Source of the DNA: JASLZO01 sp965247995
GTDB lineage: Bacteria; Chloroflexota; Dehalococcoidia; UBA6926
Reading direction: 5' to 3'
NCBI GenBank assembly: GCA_965247995.1
Contig: OZ252041.1
Location: forward strand, 1,798,001-1,862,000
Length of the DNA: 64,000 nt
Below are positions 23,567-32,312 of this stretch, in pieces (position 1 is the first letter of the stretch; the number at the start of each line of letters is the position of its first letter). The notes below the pieces were generated by a model. It was not told the origin of the DNA. It saw nothing but the letters and a program-made list of their open reading frames with translations, and did not search any database. A program made the translations under genes and the position numbers.

Positions 23567-26050
23567 ATGCAGTACGCCGAGGTCGCGGTGGACGCGCCCG
23601 GCGCCGAGCGCCAGACCTTCACCTATTCGGTGCCCATAGGCATTGTGGTCGCCATCGGCCAACTCGTGCGTGTCCCGTTCGGGTCCCAACCGCGCCACGG
23701 GTTTGTTGTCTCCGTCTCATCGCAAAGCGCGGTCGAGAACGTTCGGGAAATCGAGAACGTGGTGGAACCTGAACCGCTGGTTTCCGCGCTTCACGTTGGA
23801 TTGGCCGATTGGATCCGGGGTCGGTACCTCTCCACGCCGTTTGAGGCTCTGCAGCTGATGCTTCCTCCCGCGACTGGACGGCGCAGACGCACCTACTTCC
23901 GCGTTTCGGCCAACGCCAGTGACTGGTTGGAACGGCGGCCGACGGGAGTCGTCGACCTCGAACACCAGCTGCTCCACGCGCTCCGCGATGTAGGTCCCAT
24001 GGAGTTGGCTCCATTAGTCGCGCGACTCAGCCAACCCAGCGCGACGGTTCGTCGCGCGCTCTCGAGACTACAGCGGGCGAGCGTGGTCGAAATAGCGGTG
24101 ATTTGGACGCCACCCCGAGTGGCGACGCGCGTCGCCACCACCTATCAACTGAACGTGCCGCGCGGCCACGCCGAAGAAGAACTGCGCAAATTGCGGACAC
24201 GACCGGCCCCAAGGCAAGCCGATGCCTTCGAATCCCTCCTAAACCGCGGGGAACCAAGGACCGCAGGACTCAGCCAGGCTTGGAAGGCGCTGGTCCAAAA
24301 GGGACTCGTTGTGGCCGTCCAACGTGAAGTTAGGCGCGGGCCAGTCGCCGAACGGACGGTGCGGGGTGACACCGCCGCCGCATCCAGATACCGACTCACT
24401 GAGCACCAACGGGCCGCCGTAGAGCGGGTCGCTGCGTCGCTCCAAGCTCGCGACGGGAACACTACGCAGACCCCACGGGTGTTCTTACTCCACGGCGTGA
24501 CCGGGAGCGGAAAGACCGAGGTGTATCTCCAAGCGCTTGAACAGACGGTCGCCTCGGGGAAGCGGGGCATCGTGCTCGTCCCGGAAATCGCGCTCACCAC
24601 CCAGATGACCCAACGCTTCAGGGATCGGTTTCCTGGGCGGGTGGCGGTATTGCACAGCGGCTTGTCCCTAAGAGACCAATACGACGAATGGCGGAGCATA
24701 CGAGACGGTCATTTCGATGTGGTAATCGGGCCCCGTCGAGCAATCTTCGCGCCCTTGACCCGCGTCGGGCTCGTCGTCGTAGACGAAGAACAGGAGTGGT
24801 CGTACAAACAGGACGAAAGGCCACCCCGATATCATGCGCGGGACGTCGCAGTCGAATTGGCGAGACGGGCAGGGGCGGTTGTGGTCCTCGGCAGCGCAAC
24901 GCCAGACGTCGCCTCGATGAGGGCCGCGCTGGACCCAGGTCTGCCCGGTTTCGGTCTCCTCCGTCTGCCAGACCGCGTGTCCGGTGTTCCAGATCGGCTA
25001 GGGGGGCGCCGTTCTCGCCCCCTTCCGGTCGTCGAGCTCGTCGACCTCCGCGAGGAGCTCCGGGCGGGAAACCGCACGATCTTCAGCCGCTTGCTCACTC
25101 AGGCGATGCGTCAGGCCCTCGACCGAGGCGGGCAGGTCATCCTCTTCGTGAACCGGAGAGGCGCAGGAAGCGCGGTCCAGTGCCGTTCATGTGGGATCGC
25201 ACTGCGGTGTTCGCGTTGCTCGGTCTCCCTCACGTTCCATGCCGATGGAGCCGTGATCTGCCACCGCTGTGGCCGTCGGCGTCGGGGCGGCGTCCCCGAT
25301 GCATGCCCCGCCTGTCGTAGGCAAACAATCAGACCCATCGGTATCGGAACAGAGCGCGTGGTGGCTGAAGTCCAACGCAACTTCCCTAGAGCCGTTGTTG
25401 CTCGTTGGGACCGGGACGCCGTCCGACAGGCGGGCGGCCACACCGAAATCCTCGGAAGGTTTGAGCGTCGTGAGGTCGACGTCCTTGTCGGCACGCAGAT
25501 GCTCGCAAAAGGCCTGGATCTCCCGGGCGTCACATTGGTGGGAGTCGTTAATGCGGATATCGGGTTGCATGCGCCCAACTTCCGCGCCGCCGAGCGCTCG
25601 TACCAGCTGCTGTGCCAAGTTGCTGGCCGCGCCGGAAGGGGCCCGAGTCCCGGGAGGGTCGTCGTCCAGACCTACGAACCTGAGCACTACGCGGTTCTGG
25701 CTGCCGTCGCTCAGGACTACGGGCAGTTCTATAGGCAGGAGCTCGAGTTCCGGCGGACCCTCCAATATCCGCCTTTCTCACGGATAGCCCGGCTCGTCTT
25801 CCGCCACGCGTCAACCCGCGTCGCCGTGGCGGAAGCGGGGCGACTCGCGCGCAGCCTCGAAGAGGAAGTCCGGCGGCAAGGATTGGAATCAACGAGGATC
25901 GTCGGCCCCTCGCCCGCTCCGGTCGCCCGGCTCCGCGGACGATACCGTTGGCAGATCGAGATTCTGGGGCCCGATCCCGTCGAGATGCTCAAGTCGGCCC
26001 GAATGCCAACCGGATGGGTCGTCGACGTCGATCCCGTGAACACGCTCTGA
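23567..26050 (+). CDS. priA: Primosomal protein N' (replication restart helicase)
   Basis: 3'-5' superfamily 2 helicase that reloads the replisome at stalled forks. The 827 aa have an N-terminal 3'-DNA-binding domain (about 1-110), Walker A LLHGVTGSGKTEVYLQ, and motif II reading VVVDEEQEWSYKQ. Eight cysteines follow in paired CxxC units (CRSCGIALRCSRC, CHRCG, CPACRR) forming the two zinc sites. The helicase C-terminal motifs GTQMLAKGLDLPGVTLV and QVAGRAGRG are also present. Motif II is DEEQ where many PriA proteins have DEEH. The start follows rplS by 53 nt. Confidence 0.97.
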   Translation: MQYAEVAVDAPGAERQTFTYSVPIGIVVAIGQLVRVPFGSQPRHGFVVSVSSQSAVENVREIENVVEPEPLVSALHVGLADWIRGRYLSTPFEALQLMLPPATGRRRRTYFRVSANASDWLERRPTGVVDLEHQLLHALRDVGPMELAPLVARLSQPSATVRRALSRLQRASVVEIAVIWTPPRVATRVATTYQLNVPRGHAEEELRKLRTRPAPRQADAFESLLNRGEPRTAGLSQAWKALVQKGLVVAVQREVRRGPVAERTVRGDTAAASRYRLTEHQRAAVERVAASLQARDGNTTQTPRVFLLHGVTGSGKTEVYLQALEQTVASGKRGIVLVPEIALTTQMTQRFRDRFPGRVAVLHSGLSLRDQYDEWRSIRDGHFDVVIGPRRAIFAPLTRVGLVVVDEEQEWSYKQDERPPRYHARDVAVELARRAGAVVVLGSATPDVASMRAALDPGLPGFGLLRLPDRVSGVPDRLGGRRSRPLPVVELVDLREELRAGNRTIFSRLLTQAMRQALDRGGQVILFVNRRGAGSAVQCRSCGIALRCSRCSVSLTFHADGAVICHRCGRRRRGGVPDACPACRRQTIRPIGIGTERVVAEVQRNFPRAVVARWDRDAVRQAGGHTEILGRFERREVDVLVGTQMLAKGLDLPGVTLVGVVNADIGLHAPNFRAAERSYQLLCQVAGRAGRGPSPGRVVVQTYEPEHYAVLAAVAQDYGQFYRQELEFRRTLQYPPFSRIARLVFRHASTRVAVAEAGRLARSLEEEVRRQGLESTRIVGPSPAPVARLRGRYRWQIEILGPDPVEMLKSARMPTGWVVDVDPVNTL

Positions 26051-26076
26051 CCCAATCCCCCCGTCCGCCGCCGGAA

Positions 26077-26106
26077 TTGCGCCCCCTCGAATCGCGTCGG
26101 TATACT
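26077..26106 (+). promoter_or_regulatory. def: Sigma70-type promoter of def
   Basis: -35 TTGCGC (26077-26082), 18-nt spacer, -10 TATACT (26101-26106), directly after priA. The predicted start near 26113 rules out the upstream in-frame ATG at 26108 and supports the def start at 26156. Confidence 0.65.
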
Positions 26107-26155
26107 CGTGCCCGAGCCGGCGGCTTCTCGACCGGCACGGAGTCGCTCGGCCTTC

Positions 26156-26797
26156 ATGTCAGTCCTGCCCCTTCGTCGTCTTCCCGACCCAATCCTCCGA
26201 CAACGCACCCGCCGCATCCGCACGAGCGGATCGTCCGTTGACCGGTTCGTTGACGACATGTTCGAAACGATGTACGCCGAACATGGCGTCGGTCTCGCGG
26301 CGAATCAGGTCGGTTCGTTGATGAGGGTCGCAGTGATCGAGATACCGCCCGATGCGCTCGAACACGAAGACCCTGAGGAGGATGCCGAAGAGCTTTCGCA
26401 AGAGCCAAGCTCCGACTCAGCGGCAGAACCGGAGCGCTATGTGCTCATCAATCCCGAGATCATCCGAAGGGTCGGCGAACGCAAGGTCGAGGAGGGGTGC
26501 CTCAGCATCCCCGCCTGGCGTGGTCGGTTGGTCCGTTCCGAGCGGGTCACGGCGCGCGCGCTCAACCTCCAGGGACGCGAATTCCGGATCCGGGCGGATG
26601 GCCTGCTGGCGCAGGCGCTTGAACACGAAACGGACCACTTGAACGGCATCGTCTACATTGACCGCATGGAACGGCTTGAAGACCTATGGAACCTCGAAGA
26701 GACCGACGAGCATCGTGACGAGGGCGAAGCGTTGCCACCTGCTGAACCGGTGTGGCGAATGCGGAAACCGGCGCCGCCGGTAACCCGACGCGGATGA
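26156..26797 (+). CDS. def: Peptide deformylase with an acidic insertion
   Basis: Metallohydrolase that removes the N-formyl group from nascent proteins. All three motifs are present: GVGLAANQ (44-51), EGCLSIP with metal ligand Cys115, and HETDH with His157, Glu158 and His161. The 213 aa exceed the usual 160-180 because of a 30-residue acidic insertion (about 64-94, EHEDPEEDAEELSQE...) between two beta strands, plus a polar C-terminal tail. The start was chosen from the upstream promoter. The last 4 nt overlap cca. Confidence 0.96.
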   Translation: MSVLPLRRLPDPILRQRTRRIRTSGSSVDRFVDDMFETMYAEHGVGLAANQVGSLMRVAVIEIPPDALEHEDPEEDAEELSQEPSSDSAAEPERYVLINPEIIRRVGERKVEEGCLSIPAWRGRLVRSERVTARALNLQGREFRIRADGLLAQALEHETDHLNGIVYIDRMERLEDLWNLEETDEHRDEGEALPPAEPVWRMRKPAPPVTRRG

Positions 26798-28326
26798 TCG
26801 GTACGGCCTCACCCAACGCGGCGGCCCAACTAGCCTTCGCAGACCGAATAGCTCACGTGCTCGCCGCTCGTGGGTCCCATGATACGTACCTGGTTGGTGG
26901 CTACGTGCGGGCGCTCGTCATGGATACGGTCACGCGCGATTTCGATGTCGTCGTCGCCGAGCGTCACGCGGTCGAGGCCGCGCGCGCATTGGCGGATGAT
27001 CTCGGTGCCGACTTCTACGTACTCGATGCCGATCGCGGGTATGGTCGCGTTATCGTCGAGCGTTCGGGCGAATCGGATGGCATCAACAGGTTTACCGTCG
27101 ACGTCACGCCCGCCGACCGAGGGGACATCTACGCTGATCTCTCGCGCCGGGACTTCTCAATCGACGCGATGGCCTTGCCGATAGCCCGGGCAGCCGACCT
27201 ATCTGCCCTCATCGATCCATACGGCGGACGTGGGGACATAGACCGAAAGGTACTGCGGGCGTTGAACCCTCAGGTCTTTCCCAACGACCCCGTGCGCCTG
27301 CTGCGCATGGTCCGGCTCGCATCACAGCTCGGTTTTGAGATTGAGGCCCAAACGCTCTCCATTGCCAAAGCGTGTGCCCCCTTGGTTCGGAAGGCGTCCT
27401 ACGACCGGCAACGCGACGAGCTCTGGCGAATCCTCGCGCTCCGTCGCACCGCAGACACTTTCGTGACGGCAGATGAGGTCGGACTGCTCTCTCAGATCCT
27501 TCCGGAGATTGATGAGACGCGTGGAGTAGAACAGCCCAGGGAGCACTATTGGGACGTCTTCAACCACCTCGTTGAGACCGTACGATGCTTCGATCTCATG
27601 CTTGACAGAGAACAAAGGAACGCAGACCGGGTCATGTCGCTTCTCCCATGGAACGATCATGTGTCGGCGTACTTCGAAGACGAACTCGTGACCGGCCGTT
27701 CCCGGGGTCAGTTGACCAAACTGACATGTCTGTTGCACGACGTGGCGAAACCCGCCACGAAGACGGTTGAACCCGACGGAAGGATGAGGTTTTTTGGTCA
27801 CGGAGAACAGGGCGCGGCGACCGCTGCGACGGTGATGGAGCGCTTCAACCTCTCACGCCGGGAGGTGAGATTTGGTTCGTCGATCATCACGCATCACCTC
27901 CGTCCCGTTCAGTTGAGTCAAGACTTGCAGCCGCCGAGCAGGCGGGCCCTCTTCCGCTATCGGGAAGCGGTGGGCGACGCCAGCATCGCGACCCTTTATC
28001 TCAGCATGGCTGATTACCTGGCCGCCAAGGGACCACTGTTGGATCTGGATAAGTGGTCGACACGGACGGAGTACTGCTCCAAGGTGTTGCACCACCTGCT
28101 CGCGGATCCAGACCAGGCTGCGGCTCCCACGGAGCCGCTCGTCAATGGTCACGTCTTGATCGAAGAACTCGGCCTAACTCCCGGCAAGGACCTGGGTAAG
28201 ATCCTCGCTGTCGTGAAGGAGGCCGTCGCCGTTGGTGACGTGCAGACTCGTGACGACGTCCTCGTGTTCGCTCGGCGCTTGATCGAAGCGACGACACATG
28301 ACGACGGCCCAGGGACCCGGGCATGA
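26794..28326 (+). CDS. cca: CCA tRNA nucleotidyltransferase / poly(A) polymerase family protein with HD domain
   Basis: About 510 aa. The N-terminal nucleotidyltransferase domain has YLVGGYVRALVMD and TRDFDVVVAE (the DxD metal pair). RRDFSIDAMALPI and DPVRLLRMVRLASQLGF are the usual tRNA nucleotidyltransferase motifs. A C-terminal HD phosphohydrolase domain shows LLHDVAKPATK and FFGHGEQGA. It adds or repairs the tRNA CCA end, although the tRNA-Pro in this window already encodes its CCA. Canonical VRD reads VRA here. The ATG at 26794 makes a 4-nt overlap with def; 26752 is an upstream alternative. Confidence 0.92.
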   Translation: MIGTASPNAAAQLAFADRIAHVLAARGSHDTYLVGGYVRALVMDTVTRDFDVVVAERHAVEAARALADDLGADFYVLDADRGYGRVIVERSGESDGINRFTVDVTPADRGDIYADLSRRDFSIDAMALPIARAADLSALIDPYGGRGDIDRKVLRALNPQVFPNDPVRLLRMVRLASQLGFEIEAQTLSIAKACAPLVRKASYDRQRDELWRILALRRTADTFVTADEVGLLSQILPEIDETRGVEQPREHYWDVFNHLVETVRCFDLMLDREQRNADRVMSLLPWNDHVSAYFEDELVTGRSRGQLTKLTCLLHDVAKPATKTVEPDGRMRFFGHGEQGAATAATVMERFNLSRREVRFGSSIITHHLRPVQLSQDLQPPSRRALFRYREAVGDASIATLYLSMADYLAAKGPLLDLDKWSTRTEYCSKVLHHLLADPDQAAAPTEPLVNGHVLIEELGLTPGKDLGKILAVVKEAVAVGDVQTRDDVLVFARRLIEATTHDDGPGTRA

Positions 28327-29978
28327 TGGCACCGGTCATCAGTGTCTTCCTGCGGCTGGTCCTCGCTATCGTCGGCGGTCCGCGCCGCGCGGCGCTCCAG
28401 TTCATCGCGTTGATATTCGCCGTTTCGCTCGCCGCCATCGCGATACCCCAATGGCAACTCCCAGGAACTGATTTCGCGCGCGGTGACGAAGACACTCCCC
28501 TCGGCCTCAAGTTGGGGCTGGACCTCCAGGGCGGTGTCCACCTCATCTACGAGACGGTCGATCCCAACCCCTCGGCCGAAGCCCTCGAGGGCACTATCGC
28601 GGTCATCCGTAACCGGGTTGACGCCTTCGGCGTGGCCGAACCATTGATTCAGACTCTCGAACCGAATCGGGTCGTTGTCCAATTGCCCGGAGTGGACAAC
28701 GTTGCCGCTGCGAAGGAGCTTATCGGCGCTCCCGCCGAGCTCGACTTCCGCGAGTTGGTCATCTCCCAAGTGGATCCCGATGCCGAACAGCCAACGGCGG
28801 ACGACACTGCTGCTCCCGAGGACGCCGGAGAGGAAACCCAATCGGATTCGGGCGCTACCACGTCCGGCGGGGGAGGCGTATCGCAACAAGTCGCTTCGAC
28901 GCCGGAACCGGAGCCGACCGAGGAATCCGCCAGCTCTACGGGAACGGACGAAACGTCGGCCTCGAATGGGACTTCAAGTGCAGCGGGAACCTCAGGCGCG
29001 GAACAACAAGACCCTCCGACCGGAACGACCGAAGACGTAGCGGCCGAAGAACCTCAATTCATCGCAGAGTGGGTCGTGGCGTCTGCCCAAGTCGACGGCC
29101 GAGAGATCGTATTGACCGGCGAACAACTCGTACCGGGCGCCGCGCAGGTTTCATTTGACCCAACGACGGGCGCTCCGGAGGTGACACTCCAATTCAAACG
29201 GGACGGAGCCCGCGCGTTCGAGGCTGTATCCAGGCGCAACGTGGGACGAGAGCTCGGCATCTTCTTGGATGATGTCGCCGTGTCGACGCCCACGGTCGTC
29301 TCTGAGATTCAAGCGAGTCAAAACCCCCGGATCACGGGCCTTACGTTGGAGGAAGCGCAGATCCTCTCGATTCAGCTGAACGCTGGTGCGTTCCCCACGC
29401 CGTTGCAACGAGACCCGATCTTGGAACGGGACATCGATGCCTTCCTCGGGGCGAACGCTCTTGATCGCGGGCTGCGCGCCGGCGCAATCGGCCTTGGCCT
29501 CGTGATTGTCTTCATGGTCCTCTTCTACCGAGTGAACGGCGTTGTCGCGGCGGCAGCCTTGACCGTCTACGGGACTGTTGTCCTCGCACTCTTCAAACTG
29601 ATCCCGGTCGTGTTGACCCTTTCTGGTTTGGCTGCGTTCGTTCTGTCGATCGGAATTGCGGTGGACGCGAACGTCCTTATCTTCGAGCGGATGAAGGAAG
29701 AGCTCCGCGCCGGCCGGAGCCTCGGGTCGGCGATCGACATCGGGTTCAATCGTGCCTGGAGTGCCATCAGGGACGGGAACTTCACCACGTTGATTACCGC
29801 AGCGATCCTCTTCTGGTTCGGCGAACGCTTGGGAGCCAACATCGTGCAGGGCTTCGCGCTGACCCTCGCCATCGGTGTCGGCGTCAGCCTCTTCTCCGCG
29901 CTGTTCGTCACGCGCAGATTCCTAGGAGTAGCCGCCCGGTCGCCGGTCGCGCGGCGGTTGAACCTCTTCGTGCCATGA
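28323..29978 (+). CDS. secD: Protein translocase subunit SecD
   Basis: RND-type membrane subunit that uses proton-motive force to complete protein export with SecYEG/SecA. The 551 aa have TM1 at about 20-42, then LGLDLQGGVHLIYE, the extracytoplasmic P1 domain, and five C-terminal TM helices, with FVLSIGIAVDANVLIFERMKEE carrying the key Asp. Between about residues 145 and 245 lies a low-complexity Ser/Thr/Glu/Gly/Pro segment that interrupts the P1 domain. Its start overlaps the cca stop (ATGA). Confidence 0.97.
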   Translation: MMAPVISVFLRLVLAIVGGPRRAALQFIALIFAVSLAAIAIPQWQLPGTDFARGDEDTPLGLKLGLDLQGGVHLIYETVDPNPSAEALEGTIAVIRNRVDAFGVAEPLIQTLEPNRVVVQLPGVDNVAAAKELIGAPAELDFRELVISQVDPDAEQPTADDTAAPEDAGEETQSDSGATTSGGGGVSQQVASTPEPEPTEESASSTGTDETSASNGTSSAAGTSGAEQQDPPTGTTEDVAAEEPQFIAEWVVASAQVDGREIVLTGEQLVPGAAQVSFDPTTGAPEVTLQFKRDGARAFEAVSRRNVGRELGIFLDDVAVSTPTVVSEIQASQNPRITGLTLEEAQILSIQLNAGAFPTPLQRDPILERDIDAFLGANALDRGLRAGAIGLGLVIVFMVLFYRVNGVVAAAALTVYGTVVLALFKLIPVVLTLSGLAAFVLSIGIAVDANVLIFERMKEELRAGRSLGSAIDIGFNRAWSAIRDGNFTTLITAAILFWFGERLGANIVQGFALTLAIGVGVSLFSALFVTRRFLGVAARSPVARRLNLFVP

Positions 29979-30000
29979 AACCGAACGTGGACTGCCGCCC

Positions 30001-30933
30001 ATGCTGAACATCGTCCGCCTCCGGGCTATCTTCTTCTTGCTTTCGTTGACGGTCATCACGGGGGGTCTTAGCGCTCTGTTTTGGGGCCCCGGAATTCGCT
30101 GGAGTATCGAATTCACGAGCGGCGTAGCGGCGACGGTCGCATTCGTCGAACCAGCTAGTCGGGGTCTCGTCGAGAATGCTCTCGAGATTGATGATTTCCG
30201 GGATTTTGTCGTCCAGGCAACGGGAGACCGCGAATTCTTCATCCGGCTTCCCGTCGCTGAGAACTCGGAGACGCAACAGGCCGATATCGAGCGAGCGCTC
30301 ACAGGGCACGTCGGCGAGCTCGAATCGTATGGGTTCGGTCTCGTCTCGCCTGCAGTCGCGCGTGAGACTGTCCGGAACGGCATCATCGCCGTGGCCATCG
30401 CCGTCATAGGCATCTTGGCCTATATCGTGTTCGCCTTCCGCGGCGTACCGCACTCGTTCCGTTTTGGAATCGCAGCGATCGTTGCCTTGGTCCATGACAT
30501 TGCCGTGGCGTTCGCCATCGCCGGTCTGGCTGTTTGGGCGTTCTCCAGCTTCCGGCTCGAATTGAGCACGATGTTCCTGATCGGAGTTCTGACCCTCTTG
30601 GGCTACAGCATCAACGACACAATCGTCGTGTTCGACCGAATCCGCGAGAACCTGCTCAGAGATACGAACCGCGAACTCCCGTCAACGGTGAACCTGAGCA
30701 TCCTCGAAGTAATGGGAAGATCGCTCAACACGAGCTTCACAACCGCACTCGTCCTCATGTCACTGTGGTTGCTGGGCCCGACCTCCATTCGCGACTTCCT
30801 GTTCATCATGCTCATCGGTGTCGTTTCGGGTACCTACAGCTCCATCTTCACTGCTAGCCAGTTGCTCGTTTCGTGGCAGCTGCGCAGCTTTGGCTCCTTG
30901 CCGTTCGCCCGCAACCAGCAAGTTTCCGAATAA
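30001..30933 (+). CDS. secF: Protein translocase subunit SecF
   Basis: Partner of SecD, 310 aa. TM1 lies near residues 10-28, followed by GIRWSIEFTSGVAATVAF (the SecF variant of the DFxGG-type motif). Five C-terminal TM helices include LIGVLTLLGYSINDTIVVFDRIREN. NTSFTTALV..SLWLLG matches the conserved TM5 region. It follows secD by 22 nt, the usual pairing. Confidence 0.97.
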   Translation: MLNIVRLRAIFFLLSLTVITGGLSALFWGPGIRWSIEFTSGVAATVAFVEPASRGLVENALEIDDFRDFVVQATGDREFFIRLPVAENSETQQADIERALTGHVGELESYGFGLVSPAVARETVRNGIIAVAIAVIGILAYIVFAFRGVPHSFRFGIAAIVALVHDIAVAFAIAGLAVWAFSSFRLELSTMFLIGVLTLLGYSINDTIVVFDRIRENLLRDTNRELPSTVNLSILEVMGRSLNTSFTTALVLMSLWLLGPTSIRDFLFIMLIGVVSGTYSSIFTASQLLVSWQLRSFGSLPFARNQQVSE

Positions 30934-30966
30934 CTTCCGCGGTTGAACCTCGCAGGGGCAACAGGA

Positions 30967-31749
30967 GTGGCGATCAGGCAGCAACTTGTCCGGATTGAAT
31001 CACCCGGTCCGGTGCTGCAGGGAGCGCTTTTCTCGCCCGACAGCGCCGCGCAGCACCCGTTGGTCATCGTGTGCCACGGGATGCCCGCCGGTCCGGCTCC
31101 GACGGCTAACCCCGCTCCAGACGCGGACGATGGGATCAGCTACCCGGATTTCGCGGCCGTATGCGCCGAACGGGGGATCGCGGCGCTCATCTTCAACTTT
31201 CGTGGGACCGGCACCAGTGGCGGGAACCTGCACGCGATGGGATGGGCGGACGACCTCCGCCGAGTCGTCGACTGGGTCTCGGAGCTCCCGGAAGTCCGCG
31301 CCGACCACATCGGCGTTCTCGGATCCAGCATGGGCGCAAGCGTCGCGATCCACGTCGCAGCGTCCGAACCGAGGATCTCGGCCGTTGTTGCGTTCGCCGC
31401 AGCCGCACGAATGGGGTCGAGTGGTGATGCCCAGGGCATGGTCGCGCGTATGCGCGAAATTGGCGTCATTCGCGACGCCGATTACCCGCCATCCGTCGAT
31501 GACTGGTATGCGGAATTCGCTGCGCTAGACCCGCTCTCGGCCGTTTCATCCATCAGCCCCAGGCCCACCGTCCTGATCCAAGGTGACGCGGATGACGTCG
31601 TCTCACCCGATGACGCAAGGCTCCTGTTCCAAAGGGCAGGGGACCCGAAGGAACTCGCCATACTTCCCGGTGTCGGCCACCGGTTCCGGCGCGAGCCAGC
31701 CGCTGTGGAGTCTTGCATCGCCGCGTTGGAGGGGACGCTTCTGCCGTAA
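30967..31749 (+). CDS. Alpha/beta hydrolase (dipeptidyl peptidase/acylaminoacyl-peptidase-like fold)
   Basis: 260-aa serine hydrolase. The nucleophile is in GVLGSSMGAS, the oxyanion region near CHGMPAG, acid Asp in QGDADDVVSPDDA, and His in GVGHRF. GTG at 30967 has AGGGG 8 nt upstream; a TTG at 30943 is an alternative. It follows secF by only 33 nt, so it may be read through from that operon. A broken second copy lies at 33361-33782, showing that this gene was duplicated. The substrate is unknown. Confidence 0.9.
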   Translation: MAIRQQLVRIESPGPVLQGALFSPDSAAQHPLVIVCHGMPAGPAPTANPAPDADDGISYPDFAAVCAERGIAALIFNFRGTGTSGGNLHAMGWADDLRRVVDWVSELPEVRADHIGVLGSSMGASVAIHVAASEPRISAVVAFAAAARMGSSGDAQGMVARMREIGVIRDADYPPSVDDWYAEFAALDPLSAVSSISPRPTVLIQGDADDVVSPDDARLLFQRAGDPKELAILPGVGHRFRREPAAVESCIAALEGTLLP

Positions 31750-32312
31750 CGACTTGATCGGGACTGTCTGGTGAGCTTCGCATCCTTCGGGTATGATTTG
31801 GCGTGGTTCAACTCGACTATGCCAATATCTCTGCCGTGATCGCCTCTCCCTTATGATTGATCGAGCTCGACGCACGCCGGACCGCTTTTCGTCGACCTCG
31901 TCGCCGTGTACATCGTCAGCGCGTTAGTCGCGATTGGGGATGTCCTGGTCGGGCTCTATGCGCTGACCCACGCAACGTGCCGGTCGCCTCGCGACCGCAC
32001 GCCCGACGGAATCCCGACGGAACAGAGTGAGTGAACACAGGGGGCGAACCCATGACCATACCGGACAAAGTGCTGGTGATCGGCGTGTGTAGCGTAACCT
32101 GTACGTAGCCCATGCTGTGCACCGCCCGCGAGCGCGGATGACGTGCGTCCCGGCGCGCCGAAGTTGACGGTGCTCATCGCCACCCGCGCGCCGGAGACGA
32201 TTCCGCTTGCGGCGATGAAGCTCGGTATGGGTGAGGGACCATTGAACGACGACGCGGCGAGCGGGGAATCCTTATGATTGCCAACGAACCGCAATAGAAA
32301 GAGAGGACTCAC
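31750..32312 (+). other. Decayed region with short coding-like fragments
   Basis: 563 nt with no intact gene. From 31906 to 32034 a GTG-started frame of 42 codons reads as a membrane-like segment (VYIVSALVAIGDVLVGLYAL) with a charged end. A separate fragment at 32098-32277 is described on its own. The 11-mer CCTTATGATTG occurs twice (about 31849 and 32270), each time supplying a TGA stop. I take the region to be remnants of one or more dead genes. Confidence 0.5.
32098..32277 (+). pseudogene. Unidentified protein C-terminal fragment without a start
   Basis: An open frame ending in TGA at 32275-32277 with no in-frame ATG in its upstream half and an in-frame TAA just before it. Its last 40 residues (PGAPKLTVLIATRAPETIP...LGMGEGPLNDDAASGESL) have codon use like real genes here and look like a folded domain end. 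I do not recognise the family. The upstream part appears lost or frameshifted. Confidence 0.4.

Noticed and set aside
28149..28889. Minus-strand 246-codon frame opposite cca/secD
   Set aside because: Fully antisense to two conserved genes; its acidic product reflects the secD linker read backwards.
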